From Lactococcus garvieae subsp. garvieae (GTDB taxonomy: Bacteria > Bacillota > Bacilli > Lactobacillales > Streptococcaceae), in the NCBI RefSeq assembly GCF_029024465.1, contig NZ_CP118950.1, positions 1,736,001 to 1,800,000 of the forward strand: a stretch of 64,000 bases of DNA, in the 5' to 3' direction. The notes beneath the pieces are model-generated. The model was not told the DNA's origin and did no database searches. It was given only the letters and a program-made list of their open reading frames with translations. Each line of letters starts with the position of its first letter. Position 1 is the first letter of the stretch. Below are positions 38,281-47,650 of the stretch, piece by piece. A program made the position numbers and the translations under genes.

Positions 38281-38739
38281 ATGAAACAACAAGAAGAAAT
38301 TATGCTAAGCCTTACAGATCTCTTTAATAAAATGGATCAGCTGCGAAAACCTCAAATGGTCGAAAAATTCAAAGGTTATTCTTTTTTGGAAATTGCCTGC
38401 ATTGAGTTCATCGCCCAGCTTGATCACCCCAATGTCACACGGTTAGCCGATCAACTGTATGTCACTCGCGGCGCAATTAGTAAAGCAACGAAAAAGCTCC
38501 TCAAAAAGGAAGACATTACAACATTCAGAAATCCCAACAACAATAAAGAGATTTATTTTAAACTGACTTCAAAAGGAAGAAAAATAAATCAGCAGCACGA
38601 AGATCTTCACAAAGATTTTCTACTCAATGACCAAGCAGTCTTTGAGGCCTTCAGCTCTGAAAAATTAGAAACCATACTAGAGTTTACTCAACTCTACAAT
38701 CAACACCTTGATAAAGAACTCCGTAACAACTCCATATAG
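38281..38739 (+). CDS. MarR family transcriptional regulator
   Basis: 152 aa winged-helix protein: HPNVTRLADQLYVTRGAISKATKKLLKKE is the helix-turn-helix (about 41-69), with a wing at RNPNNNKEIYFKLT. Starts 1 bp after the CDF stop, with a GGAGAAAG RBS inside the CDF end. It likely controls the MFS pump immediately downstream through the palindrome at 38805-38818. Confidence 0.92.
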   Translation: MKQQEEIMLSLTDLFNKMDQLRKPQMVEKFKGYSFLEIACIEFIAQLDHPNVTRLADQLYVTRGAISKATKKLLKKEDITTFRNPNNNKEIYFKLTSKGRKINQQHEDLHKDFLLNDQAVFEAFSSEKLETILEFTQLYNQHLDKELRNNSI

Positions 38740-38757
38740 AATGGGGTTGTTTTTTTA
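38724..38757 (+). terminator. CDF-marR terminator
   Basis: AACAACTCCAT / ATGGGGTTGTTTTTTT hairpin after the marR stop; separates it from the MFS gene. Confidence 0.8.
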
Positions 38758-38769
38758 TCTGTTTTTTTG

Positions 38770-38798
38770 TTGACAAAGAAACAATAATAGATTATACT
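38770..38798 (+). promoter_or_regulatory. Consensus promoter of the MFS gene
   Basis: TTGACA, 17-nt spacer, TATACT. Confidence 0.9.
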
Positions 38799-38804
38799 TT
38801 TATA

Positions 38805-38818
38805 GTTTCCTAGGAAAC
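38805..38818. promoter_or_regulatory. MarR-type operator at +1 of the MFS gene
   Basis: Perfect palindrome GTTTCCTAGGAAAC beginning 7 nt after the -10, so a bound dimer would cover the transcription start. Confidence 0.7.
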
Positions 38819-38834
38819 ATTAATAAGGAGTTCT

Positions 38835-40028
38835 ATGTATACACTAAATAAACACGCATTAAGTTTTGGCTTATTTTCCGTTTTTCTTACGGGCCTTGGC
38901 TTTACCATTATCAATCCTGTGGTTCCTTTTTTACTGGAGCCCTATACCTCTTCCCAAAATCAACCCTTAGTCATCAGCTTCTTGAGTTCTATCTATGCCT
39001 TATGTACCTTTCTTGCAGCGCCAGCTCTAGGTACATTGAGTGATCGCTATGGTCGTAAACCGATTTTACTTTTCTGCTTACTTGGCTCTGCCTTGGGTTA
39101 TCTTATCTTTGGCATGGCTGGAGCACTGTGGGTCTTTTTCCTTGGTCGCATCATCGATGGTATCTCCGGAGGAAACATTGCCACTTTATTTGCTTACTTT
39201 TCCGATATTACGCCAGCTGCTTCCCGCACTCAAATCTTCGGTTGGATTTCTGCCCTTGTCGGTGTCGGTACCTTGTTAGGTCCAACCTTTGGAGGACTGT
39301 TAGCACATTATGGTAACCGTGTCCCCTTTTATTTTGCTGCTGTTCTCAGCTTATTCAATCTTCTCTACGGCATGTTCTTTATGCCGGAAAGTCTTCCACC
39401 AAAAAAACAACTTGTTAAGCTGGATGTTCATCAGCTTTATCCCTTTGCCCCTCTCAAAAGTTTATTTAAGATAAAAAAACTGAACCGGTTATTTCTTGCT
39501 GCATTATTATTGTGGCTCCCAAATGGTGCCTTACAAGCTATCCTTGCTCAGTTTTCTTTAGACAACTTCTCTTGGCAACCGGTACAAATCGGGCTTTTGT
39601 TTTCTATTATGGGACTTCAAGATATTTTTAGTCAGGCGCTCATTATGCCTTTTCTCTTAAAAAAATTGACGGACCAATACATTATTAAATGTGCGATAAT
39701 TGCCGAACTCTTAGGCTATATTTTTATGGCAATATCTGCCTTTACCCTACACCCTTTCTATTTTGTCCTTGGCATTTTTATCTACGGTTTTGGTGATTCG
39801 ATTTTTGCTCCACCCTTCAATGGAACTCTTTCTAAATCAGTTGCTGAAGATCAACAAGGGCAAATCCAAGGGAGTAGCCAAGCTTTACAAGCACTCACTC
39901 GTATTTTAGGCCCTATTATTGGTGGACAACTTTATATTCTCTTCGGTTCTCCTGCTCCTGCCTGTATGGGAATTATCCTGTTAATCTTTGCATTTACAAT
40001 TTTCAAAACAAAAAACCGTCAAAATTGA
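38835..40028 (+). CDS. MFS drug/multidrug efflux transporter, TetA-like
   Basis: 397 aa, about 12 membrane segments. Motif A GTLSDRYGRKPI (residues about 62-73), GRIIDGISGGNIATL, and SALVGVGTLLGPTFGGLLA as the antiporter motif C region. Proton-drug antiporter of the DHA1 family; substrate unknown. AAGGAG gives a firm start. Linked to the MarR regulator and the operator upstream. The terminator overlaps its stop codon. Confidence 0.88.
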   Translation: MYTLNKHALSFGLFSVFLTGLGFTIINPVVPFLLEPYTSSQNQPLVISFLSSIYALCTFLAAPALGTLSDRYGRKPILLFCLLGSALGYLIFGMAGALWVFFLGRIIDGISGGNIATLFAYFSDITPAASRTQIFGWISALVGVGTLLGPTFGGLLAHYGNRVPFYFAAVLSLFNLLYGMFFMPESLPPKKQLVKLDVHQLYPFAPLKSLFKIKKLNRLFLAALLLWLPNGALQAILAQFSLDNFSWQPVQIGLLFSIMGLQDIFSQALIMPFLLKKLTDQYIIKCAIIAELLGYIFMAISAFTLHPFYFVLGIFIYGFGDSIFAPPFNGTLSKSVAEDQQGQIQGSSQALQALTRILGPIIGGQLYILFGSPAPACMGIILLIFAFTIFKTKNRQN

Positions 40029-40041
40029 CGGTTTTCTTTTT
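40010..40041. terminator. Terminator shared by MFS gene and folT
   Basis: AAAACCGTCAAaatTTGACGGTTTT, bidirectional; it contains the MFS stop codon. Confidence 0.85.
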
Positions 40042-40579
40042 ATGTTTTTAGACGCCTCATAATCTGCGGTAAACGTTGAATATTATCAAATACCAACATG
40101 AAGACAACCGTTCTTATAGGAATCTGTACAAGCAAAGGAAGACGCGTAGCTAAAAGAACCTTAAAAGGTGTCTGATACATGAGCGAAAGCCAAAAAGTAT
40201 TCAGTAACACGGTTTGAAGAACCATCGTTACACTCACAACAGCTAAAATATAGAGCCAATCTTTACCTCGTGTTATGCTGAACTTCTTGTTGTAAAAAGC
40301 CCAACCATAGATAAAGCCGACTAGAGCTGCGGTCACTGTCATACCTGGCGAGGAAATACTTCCACGGAACAAGACGCCAAATATATCACCCAGTCCTAAA
40401 GCTAAACCTGTCCACAAAGGACCTACAAAGAAGCCCATCAAACCATCAGCGATAAATCCTGGCGATAACTTCCAAAAACTACTCCCAAAAGTGAAAGAAC
40501 GTAAAATGATGGACAAAGCCAACAAAATCGCCAAAAAAACAAGCTGTATGAGTGACAGCTTCACAATAAATCTTTTCAT
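40040..40579 (-). CDS. folT: Folate ECF transporter S component
   Basis: 179 aa, six membrane segments. LSIILRSFTFGSSFWKLSPGFIADGLMGFFVGPLWTG and the ending RTVVFMLVFDNIQRL match FolT. Binds folate and docks on the EcfAA'T module. It is preceded by a THF riboswitch. Start ATG 40579 with GGAGGTAC. Confidence 0.92.
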   Translation of the reverse strand: MKRFIVKLSLIQLVFLAILLALSIILRSFTFGSSFWKLSPGFIADGLMGFFVGPLWTGLALGLGDIFGVLFRGSISSPGMTVTAALVGFIYGWAFYNKKFSITRGKDWLYILAVVSVTMVLQTVLLNTFWLSLMYQTPFKVLLATRLPLLVQIPIRTVVFMLVFDNIQRLPQIMRRLKT

Positions 40580-40623
40580 ATAGTACCTCCCAAGGATCTG
40601 GTGAGTAACTGATTATATGAGAA

Positions 40624-40720
40624 TCAGCGGATGCGAGCCTCTACCGCACTTGAAAAACTCAAGTTTCGTCTGTGAACGACATCCCATTTCACAGCACTTA
40701 ACGCATTGGCCCTACTCTGT
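40624..40720 (-). ncRNA. Tetrahydrofolate (THF) riboswitch
   Basis: Minus strand: GAGTAG (about 40718-40713), GCGTTAAGTG, GTGAAATGGGATGTCG, ACGAA, GCGGTAGAG and GCATCCGCTG, the ordered conserved blocks of the THF-I aptamer of Lactobacillales. It is placed to shut off folT when reduced folates are plentiful. Confidence 0.93.
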
Positions 40721-40828
40721 TAAATTTTTACTTTTACAGTTTACCACATCCCTTGTTCAGATAATTCTCAATTTCAAGGCTTTTCTTTTACATTGGATTT
40801 TAGATGTTTACAGAAGTTTGCTAAACAG

Positions 40829-40877
40829 AAAAAACCTCTTAGAATTCAGCGCTTGCTGATTTCTAAGAAGTCTTTTT
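40829..40877 (-). terminator. pepN terminator
   Basis: Long imperfect stem AAAGACTTCTTAGAAATCAGC / GCTGAATTCTAAGAGGTTTTTT just after the pepN stop. Confidence 0.85.
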
Positions 40878-43418
40878 TTACAATTCTTTTTCTACATTTG
40901 CGATGGCAGCTTCGACTGCACTCTTTTGATTATTAATCAGTGATACACGCGCATCGATTTGTTTAATCGCCATCTCGATTGAACGTTTAAGTCCCGGATT
41001 ACTCAATTTTGGTTCAAAGAAAGCTTTATATTCTTCAAATTTTTCGGCGGTCTTAAAGACATTACCTGGATAGATTACAAACTTATCATAGCTCATATCG
41101 CCCCCAAGTTTTTCAGCAATCCAATCCCAGTTCTCACGTTCCCAAGTCCATGCAGCATCTTGAGCGAAGTCTTTCGCTAAGAGGTAGAACCAAGAGAATG
41201 CAATATCTTGAGGTTTCACGATATCCGCATTTTTGAAATCTTCCAAGAGTCCTTTAATTGCTGCTTCATCACGGACATTGGCTACAGCTGCAGCTAATTC
41301 ACGTTTTAGTTCTTGAAGACTTGTTTTCACATAAGTATCCATATAAGAAGCTACAAGTTCAGCAGAATTACTTGTTTTAATTTCATTATTCAAGACAATT
41401 GGACGAATATCTGCAGGAATAGTTGCTACATTGTCCTTATGCGCTGCGTAAATCTCGCTCGCCTTTTCTACAGCTTCAAGATTTTCAGAGTAAAGCGTAC
41501 GTGAGAGTACTGTGCCACGTAAAGTTTCGTCTCCAGCTGATTCGCCAGCTTTTTTCTCCCATCCCAAACGTGCATAGTTTTTGGCAAAAACTTTACCTAC
41601 AAGTGATTTGTATGATTTTTCTGTAGCTGACTCATCATCAATAAAGATATCTAACTCACTAAAGATTTGGTTAAGCGCTTGGTTAACGATATAACTTTCC
41701 TCATTTGCAAAGGCAGGTAAGATATTCACAACATCAGCGTAGCTGATAACTTCACCTTTAGCAAGATACTTACGGTCTTGAAGAATTTGGAATTTCGTAA
41801 TATCTTCCAGTTTCCCAAGCTGAGCCAAAAGATTATCTAAAAGCTGACCTTTATAGTCAATAATATAATGTGCTGCGTGTGCTTCGTTGAAGAAGAGCGG
41901 TTGGCCTTCATTTTCAGCCTTAAGTGCTGCATAACCCGGAATTTCAATTCTTTCCGTAACCAATGTATCTGGCAAACCTTTCCAGTTTGTATTCAATGGA
42001 ATTTGCCACAAGCGGCCTTTGTCTTCACCTTTACCAATGAAGAATTGTTGTTGGCTTAAAACTAGCGTGTCATTTACAACTTCCGCAGTCAAGACGGGGT
42101 ATCCGGGTTGGTTTACCCATGAATGCATAAACTCGCCTACATTTTTACCTGATGTACTTGAGAGTGCATCCCAAAGATCATCTCCCACGGTATTACCATA
42201 TTGATGCGTTTCAAAGTATTTGCGAAGTCCTGCAGAGAAGTCTTCATCTCCCAACCATTTACGGAGCATGACCATCAAGCGTGAACCTTTAGCATAGACA
42301 ATAGCGGCATCAAAGAGTGTGCCAATTTCGTCAGGGTGGTTCACATCCACATGAACAGATTGAACACCATCTGTAGCATCACGATCTAAAGCAAGGCTAG
42401 CTTCTTTAACAGAGAAACTTTCCCAAACTTTCCAATCGGGTTCAATAGCGTCAATTGCCACATATTCCATATTGTTGGCAAATGACTCATTGAGCCACAA
42501 ATCATCCCACCAACGCATTGTTACCAAATCACCAAACCATTGGTGTGCTAACTCATGCGCAATGACTGTTGCTACATATTGTTTGCTGGCAACTGTCGCA
42601 TTTTCTGGGTCAACCAGCATGCAGACTTCACGGTAAGTGATACATCCCCAGTTTTCCATAGCCCCTGCCGAGAAGTCAGGCAGCGCAACATGCCAGCTGT
42701 GTGGCAATGGGTAAGGCGTTTTATAGTAGTCCTCGTAAAATTCAATGGAACGAATGGCGATGTCCAAAGGAAAATCTAAGACCTCTTCAGAATGTGCTTT
42801 TGTTGAGAAAGTCCCTACTTCCACGCCAGATTTTGTACGGCCTTTTTTATACTGCATATCCCCAAAGACAAAAGCAAGAAGGTAAGAACTCATACGGACT
42901 GTACGTTCAAAGACGTGAATTCCTTCAATATTGAGAAGTTCTGGCATATTGGAAATAATAATATCACCAGGTTCTTCATCAAATTTAACCGATAGGTCAA
43001 AAGTAGCCTTAGCTTCTGGTTCGTCAATTGATGGGAAAGCTTGACGGGCAAAATGTGATTCAAATTGCGTACCGATAAGCATTTTCTTCTCACCGTTTAC
43101 TTCATAATATGAGGGGTAAATGCCCATCATATTATCTGTGATTTTACCTTCATATTCAAATGAAACGGTCACTTGACCTTTTTGGCCCACTTTAACTGTA
43201 AGTTCTTCGTTGGCATTATCCACAGTAAAGTCTGCTTCAACACTAAAAGCAGAAACTTTAGTAATGTTCAAATCTTTTTGGTGGAAATAAATAGTCTCAG
43301 CTTTAGCTTCACCTTTGATCGCCACCTGACCTTTGAAGGTCTTTGATTTGCGGTCAATGTCAAGGAAAATTTTATAATTTTCTGGTACAAATGTTTCAAT
43401 TAAACGTTTTACTGCCAT
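40878..43418 (-). CDS. pepN: Aminopeptidase N (lysyl aminopeptidase)
   Basis: 846 aa M1 metallopeptidase, normal lactococcal length. Exopeptidase motif GAMENWG (about 246-252) and zinc site HELAHQWFGDLVTMRWWDDLWLNESFA (HExxH-x18-E, about 281-308). Cytoplasmic enzyme of casein-peptide use. AAAAGGAAGCGAAC is the RBS. Confidence 0.97.
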   Translation of the reverse strand: MAVKRLIETFVPENYKIFLDIDRKSKTFKGQVAIKGEAKAETIYFHQKDLNITKVSAFSVEADFTVDNANEELTVKVGQKGQVTVSFEYEGKITDNMMGIYPSYYEVNGEKKMLIGTQFESHFARQAFPSIDEPEAKATFDLSVKFDEEPGDIIISNMPELLNIEGIHVFERTVRMSSYLLAFVFGDMQYKKGRTKSGVEVGTFSTKAHSEEVLDFPLDIAIRSIEFYEDYYKTPYPLPHSWHVALPDFSAGAMENWGCITYREVCMLVDPENATVASKQYVATVIAHELAHQWFGDLVTMRWWDDLWLNESFANNMEYVAIDAIEPDWKVWESFSVKEASLALDRDATDGVQSVHVDVNHPDEIGTLFDAAIVYAKGSRLMVMLRKWLGDEDFSAGLRKYFETHQYGNTVGDDLWDALSSTSGKNVGEFMHSWVNQPGYPVLTAEVVNDTLVLSQQQFFIGKGEDKGRLWQIPLNTNWKGLPDTLVTERIEIPGYAALKAENEGQPLFFNEAHAAHYIIDYKGQLLDNLLAQLGKLEDITKFQILQDRKYLAKGEVISYADVVNILPAFANEESYIVNQALNQIFSELDIFIDDESATEKSYKSLVGKVFAKNYARLGWEKKAGESAGDETLRGTVLSRTLYSENLEAVEKASEIYAAHKDNVATIPADIRPIVLNNEIKTSNSAELVASYMDTYVKTSLQELKRELAAAVANVRDEAAIKGLLEDFKNADIVKPQDIAFSWFYLLAKDFAQDAAWTWERENWDWIAEKLGGDMSYDKFVIYPGNVFKTAEKFEEYKAFFEPKLSNPGLKRSIEMAIKQIDARVSLINNQKSAVEAAIANVEKEL

Positions 43419-43652
43419 AATGTTGTTCGCTTCCTTTTTGTTAGTTTACTTAATTATAGCAAATTGTTTAGAAAATTTCGAGAAAAGCTTTGCTTTCCTG
43501 CATTTAATTTTTAAAGGTGCTTACGTAAATTATTAAATGGTCTATCTTTAATTTGCAGTAAAAAAGTTTATTAAATAAGTAGAAACGCTTTAATAAAATA
43601 AAGGATGTTCAAAAAAAGATGAAAAAACAGACTTTTCTGTTAAAATAAAGTT

Positions 43653-44453
43653 ATGAAAAAAACAAAGTTTTCAGTAACGATTGATGAAAAAGGGAAACTC
43701 CTTCTCGAACTTTCCTCTGGTGCCACGGTACGTATCTTTGAGAGCAATAATAGTCGCTTTGCTCTCAAAAAGGGTGAAATATTTTTCCTCACGAAAAAAA
43801 GCCAAATTATTATGATTGCTGCCGATAAAACATTAATCCCTAAGTTGGAATTTGATAAAGTTATTGTCCTTGATCCTAAGGCTTACGAAATAGACACTCC
43901 TTATCTTGAAGCTTTTCTCCTTGAAAAAGCTCAAGAAGCTTCTATGAAGCTAGCCGTAGTTCCTGAAAGAGTTAAATTGCCCTCAAATATCTACAATATC
44001 TGTAGTAAAGCTGCCGATGAATTTTTACCTAGCCTTGAAGCATTCGGCTTTAAACTCGCAAAGAAGAAAGCTTTTTCAGCTAAAGCGCAACACCGCTGGA
44101 AAAAGGCTATTTCAGATATTCCATTTCATATTAAGCATGAAGGAACATCAGGCACAGTCATTTGGCAAAAATCTACCGAAATGCGTCTGCTTGCAGGTGC
44201 AAAAATGCTCCCTAATGATGCCGCACCTAAAAGGGCCGATGGTACTCTTGGCTTCACTGCAAAATTTACGTTAAACCTTAGGGAAGAAAATAAAGAAAAA
44301 TTTGATCCTGAAACTTGGACCACTACTGAAGACATTATTCTGCGTTCCGTCAATGAACTCGGCCATTTCCTCTACTTTGCAGGAACAAACAGTTGGTTGG
44401 AAATGTTTGATGACGAAGGGCGTTCCATCCATGAACTAACCGTTGTAAACTAA
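43653..44453 (+). CDS. Hypothetical protein, 266 aa
   Basis: 266 aa, soluble, rich in Lys, with an N-terminal beta-rich part (FSVTIDEKGKLLLELSSGATV) and a C-terminal part TAKFTLNLREENKEKFDPETW to NSWLEMFDDEGRSIHEL. I do not recognise the family. TGTTAAAAT lies 6 nt before the ATG with no Shine-Dalgarno (leaderless). Seven to nine bp downstream lies a GyrI-like small-molecule-binding gene, so the two form a unit. A stress or sensing role is conceivable but unsupported. Confidence 0.7.
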   Translation: MKKTKFSVTIDEKGKLLLELSSGATVRIFESNNSRFALKKGEIFFLTKKSQIIMIAADKTLIPKLEFDKVIVLDPKAYEIDTPYLEAFLLEKAQEASMKLAVVPERVKLPSNIYNICSKAADEFLPSLEAFGFKLAKKKAFSAKAQHRWKKAISDIPFHIKHEGTSGTVIWQKSTEMRLLAGAKMLPNDAAPKRADGTLGFTAKFTLNLREENKEKFDPETWTTTEDIILRSVNELGHFLYFAGTNSWLEMFDDEGRSIHELTVVN

Positions 44454-44462
44454 GGAGCGATG

Positions 44463-44939
44463 ATGATTGATTATACTCTAGAGCATAAAAGCCCGTTCAT
44501 CTTAGCGGCTTACGGTTTTCCCATTCAAGCCTCACTGCAAGACTACCGCTCTTTGGCACTCGAAAGAGAAATCTTTGAGTCAAGTTTGCAAAAGGATGGT
44601 CGCTTAGCAAAGCTCAAGAAAAGAGCTAAAAATGAGCGTGAGTGGTCTGTTCATAAGGATTACCTCGGAAAACCTTGGAATTATTTTGCGGTGGAAAGTC
44701 GAAAAGAGCTGAAGGACGATTGTCGTTTACTTAAATTTCCGGAAAGTAATTATATTGTAATTTCTGATACAGCAGCTAAAGGAAAAATTTTTGAACACTT
44801 GTCACATCAAGCTTTTCGCAAGATTCTCCCCAAAGTTATGGACTATACCTATCTCGGTGGCCCTCATCTTGCTTATCGCCAAGAGCGTCCTGATGGCAGT
44901 TATTATGGTGAAATTTGGTTACCAGTCGTTAAAAAATAA
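44463..44939 (+). CDS. GyrI-like / effector-binding domain protein
   Basis: 158 aa. The pattern MIDYTLEHKSPFILAAYGFPI, the central YFAVESRKELKDDCR and the ending YLGGPHLAYRQERPDGSYYGEIWLPV resemble GyrI/AraC-E effector-binding folds, which bind small cationic ligands. ATGATG start with AAGGAG; the second ATG (44463) has the better 5-nt spacing. Cotranscribed with the 266-aa gene. Confidence 0.7.
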   Translation: MIDYTLEHKSPFILAAYGFPIQASLQDYRSLALEREIFESSLQKDGRLAKLKKRAKNEREWSVHKDYLGKPWNYFAVESRKELKDDCRLLKFPESNYIVISDTAAKGKIFEHLSHQAFRKILPKVMDYTYLGGPHLAYRQERPDGSYYGEIWLPVVKK

Positions 44940-44970
44940 AAAAAAGCTCAGAAATACTCTGAGTTTTTTT
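44937..44970. terminator. Terminator between GyrI-like gene and tsaD
   Basis: AAAAGCTCAGA / TCTGAGTTTTTTT stem, usable on both strands. Confidence 0.8.
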
Positions 44971-44974
44971 AGTC

Positions 44975-45994
44975 TCAAATATCACCAAAAACAAGGCTCG
45001 GCCGTGCATTAAGTGATAAATCCGCAAAATTTTCTTTGTCCATCTCGATAGTGGCTGCTGCTGCTATCATTCCAGCATTATCACCACAGAGGCGAAGAGG
45101 AGGCAATATGACTTTAATATCCTTCATATCGGTGGCAAGTCGCTCACGTAAACCTTGATTGGCGGATACACCCCCACCAACGATTAAAGTTTTAGCCGGG
45201 TATTGTTCAAGTGCACGTTTTGTTTTAGCAATCAAGACATCAACAACTGCTGCTTGAAAGCTGGCAGCTAAGTTTTCTAAATCCGTAGCCACTAAATCTT
45301 GCCCTTGTTGTTTTGCATTATGAACGAGATTGATAAATGCCGATTTCAAACCACTAAAAGACATTTCCAAACCATCTGCTGCAGTCATCATTGCACGTGG
45401 AAAAGCATAAGTATCTTCTCCTTTATGTGCCAACTCATCAATCTCTTTACCTGAAGGATAAGTTAGCCCCATGACACGGCCGACTTTATCGTAGGCTTCC
45501 CCTGCCGCATCGTCCCGTGTTTCACCAATTTTTTTGTAGTTCCCCTCAGATTCCACATAAACCAATTCTGTATGGCCCCCACTGACTAAAAGAGCCATAG
45601 CTGGGTATTCAATAGTATCTACTAAAGCCGCAGCCATAAGATGTCCAGCCATATGATTGACAGGTATTAATGGAAGGTTGTTGGCCCAAGCAAAGGTTTT
45701 CGCTGCCATAATGCCCACAAGTAAAGCCCCAACAAGACCTGGACCTTCTGTTACGGCTACAGCTGAGAGTTCTTTTGCAGTAATTCCAGCTTGCTCTAAA
45801 GCCTCATCAATACAGGCGGTAATTTGTTCCACGTGATGCCGACTCGCCACCTCAGGGACTACTCCACCAAAACGTTTATGGCTGTTTACCTGACTTGCGA
45901 TAACATTAGAGAGAAGTTCTGTGCCATTTTTCAAAACAGCGACAGATGTCTCATCACAAGAGGTTTCGAAAGCTAATATATATTTATCATTCAT
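44975..45994 (-). CDS. tsaD: tRNA t6A37 threonylcarbamoyltransferase, catalytic subunit
   Basis: 339 aa Kae1/TsaD. Uses threonylcarbamoyl-AMP to modify A37 of ANN-decoding tRNAs. [16 protein letters not shown] at the N-terminus and the metal-binding [11 protein letters not shown] (about 113-123). Last gene of tsaB-GNAT-rimI-tsaD; 1 bp after rimI. Confidence 0.96.
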   Translation of the reverse strand: MNDKYILAFETSCDETSVAVLKNGTELLSNVIASQVNSHKRFGGVVPEVASRHHVEQITACIDEALEQAGITAKELSAVAVTEGPGLVGALLVGIMAAKTFAWANNLPLIPVNHMAGHLMAAALVDTIEYPAMALLVSGGHTELVYVESEGNYKKIGETRDDAAGEAYDKVGRVMGLTYPSGKEIDELAHKGEDTYAFPRAMMTAADGLEMSFSGLKSAFINLVHNAKQQGQDLVATDLENLAASFQAAVVDVLIAKTKRALEQYPAKTLIVGGGVSANQGLRERLATDMKDIKVILPPLRLCGDNAGMIAAAATIEMDKENFADLSLNARPSLVFGDI

Positions 45995-45995
45995 T

Positions 45996-46430
45996 TTATT
46001 GTATCTTCCTCATTAGAATCGCATCTTCTGTCGGGTGCGAATAGTAGTTTTTTCGAGTATAAAAAGCCTCGAAATTATATTTTTTATAGAGATTTTGTGC
46101 TGGTTTATTGGATTCCCGTACTTCTAAAAACAGGGTCCCCGCAAAATTAGCCACTTGATCCATTAAGCTGCTGGCTATTTTGTTGCTTTGAAATTCTGGC
46201 TTCACTGCAAGGTTGGTAATTTCCATCTCTTCCATGACCACTTGAACGGCTAAGAAACCAACAAGCTCATCGTCTACTTCAGCTAGAAAATAGATATCCC
46301 TTTTCAGATTGCTAAGGAGATAAGCTTCCGACCAAGGAGATTCTCCATAGCAAAGGTCTAAAATTTCTTTCAGTTTACAAGCTATATCCTGCGTCTCAAA
46401 CTTCGCAGAATCAAAACGTTCAATTTTCAT
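45996..46430 (-). CDS. rimI: Ribosomal-protein-alanine N-acetyltransferase RimI
   Basis: 144-aa [24 protein letters not shown] is the acetyl-CoA P-loop (the usual Q/RxxGxG is degenerate here: QSNKIA), and [21 protein letters not shown] is the RimI tail signature. N-acetylates ribosomal protein bS18 and possibly others. Overlaps the upstream GNAT by 11 bp. Confidence 0.85.
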   Translation of the reverse strand: MKIERFDSAKFETQDIACKLKEILDLCYGESPWSEAYLLSNLKRDIYFLAEVDDELVGFLAVQVVMEEMEITNLAVKPEFQSNKIASSLMDQVANFAGTLFLEVRESNKPAQNLYKKYNFEAFYTRKNYYSHPTEDAILMRKIQ

Positions 46431-46986
46431 GTTCGGTTCTCAACTGTCTTGACATCCACACAGCATCGCCACCGTCCTCATAATAGTGAGCAATCAGCTT
46501 TCCTGTTGAAAAACCTAAGCGACGGTAAAGACCTTGAGCTTTTGTATTGTCACGCCGTACTTCAAGCGTCATCTGCTGCTTACCAAGAAGTGTCATCAGA
46601 CGAATCATTTGGTTGACGAGATTACTCCCAACCCCCTTACCTTGATAGGCTACAGCAACCGCAAGATTCGTGATATGCACGACTTTCCCCCGTTCCGTAA
46701 GGCGAATCCCAATGAAACCAATAAGTTTACTGTCAACGACTGCTGAAACAAAGAAGGCATTCTCATCCTGAACTATCTCATGTTCAAAATGTGAAAAAGT
46801 CCACGGCACTTCGCCATCATAAACATCACGCTCAATCGCAAGCATGTCTACAATATCTTTACGCTCTGCCAAGCGATAATCTACACCATCAATATTTGAT
46901 TTTAAGTCCACTTCATCCATATTAAGATAACGACGTGGCTCAAATCCTTTGAACATATTCGCCAGTAGCGTTTTCAGATTCTTCAT
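46420..46986 (-). CDS. Second GNAT acetyltransferase in the t6A operon
   Basis: 188 aa from ATG 46986 (TTGGAGACAC upstream). GNAT core with VAVAYQGKGVGSNLVNQM (intact QGKGVG acetyl-CoA loop) and EVRRDNTKAQGLYRRLGF. Looks like a RimI paralog with an N-terminal extension of about 40 residues. Its start lies 47 bp inside tsaB, so expression is coupled. It may be the more active acetyltransferase, since its cofactor loop is better conserved than that of rimI. Confidence 0.85.
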   Translation of the reverse strand: MKNLKTLLANMFKGFEPRRYLNMDEVDLKSNIDGVDYRLAERKDIVDMLAIERDVYDGEVPWTFSHFEHEIVQDENAFFVSAVVDSKLIGFIGIRLTERGKVVHITNLAVAVAYQGKGVGSNLVNQMIRLMTLLGKQQMTLEVRRDNTKAQGLYRRLGFSTGKLIAHYYEDGGDAVWMSRQLRTEHEN

Positions 46987-47650
46987 GTGTCTCCAACCAT
47001 TTCTCTTCTGCTTCAACTTTTTTCAAATAATTTGGAGCAAAGCCGTGAACCGCTACCGGTTCTAGATTTTTACCAAATAGGGCGATTTGATAAGCTGAAG
47101 GTAATTTGTCTAAGCTGTCTTCAATAATTTCAAAATTTGTAAACCCTGCAGCTTCAATGTCAGCCACAAAGTTTTCTGTTTCCCCTGTAAATACAATCGG
47201 AAGGTTCTTATCTAAGTTGGCTAAGAATTCACGAAAGACACAATGCTGTCCTGGGACAACTTCTTTATCCCCTTGATAAAGCGCAGCATAAGCATTGCCA
47301 CGACGTGCATCCATCACAGGAACAATCGCTCTGTCCGTTCTCAATCTTCTTGCAATAGCGAAAAGACTCGAAACACCAACGATATCCTTATTTAAACTGT
47401 AGGCAAGTGTCTTTCCAACAGTTGCTGCCAAACGCAATCCTGTATAAGATCCTGGACCCTGAGCTACAACAATGCGGTCAAGTTCACTCGCTTCTACTGC
47501 AGATTGGTGCATCAAAAAGTCAACAGATGTCATCAGAGTGGTGCTATGATTTTTCTTTAAATTTAGAGTAATCTCTCCCAACAAAACATCATTATCGACA
47601 AGTGCCACAGACAAGGCCTTACTCGAACTGTCAAAAGCTAAAATTTTCAC
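46940..47650 (-). CDS. tsaB: t6A synthesis protein TsaB
   Basis: 236 aa. ASKHA-fold partner of TsaD: MKILAFDSSSKALSVAL, VAQGPGSYTGLRLAATVGKTLAY (about 64-86) and PVMDARRGNAYAALY. GTG start at 47650 with AGGATC. First gene of the operon. Confidence 0.95.
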   Translation of the reverse strand: MKILAFDSSSKALSVALVDNDVLLGEITLNLKKNHSTTLMTSVDFLMHQSAVEASELDRIVVAQGPGSYTGLRLAATVGKTLAYSLNKDIVGVSSLFAIARRLRTDRAIVPVMDARRGNAYAALYQGDKEVVPGQHCVFREFLANLDKNLPIVFTGETENFVADIEAAGFTNFEIIEDSLDKLPSAYQIALFGKNLEPVAVHGFAPNYLKKVEAEEKWLETHEESENATGEYVQRI

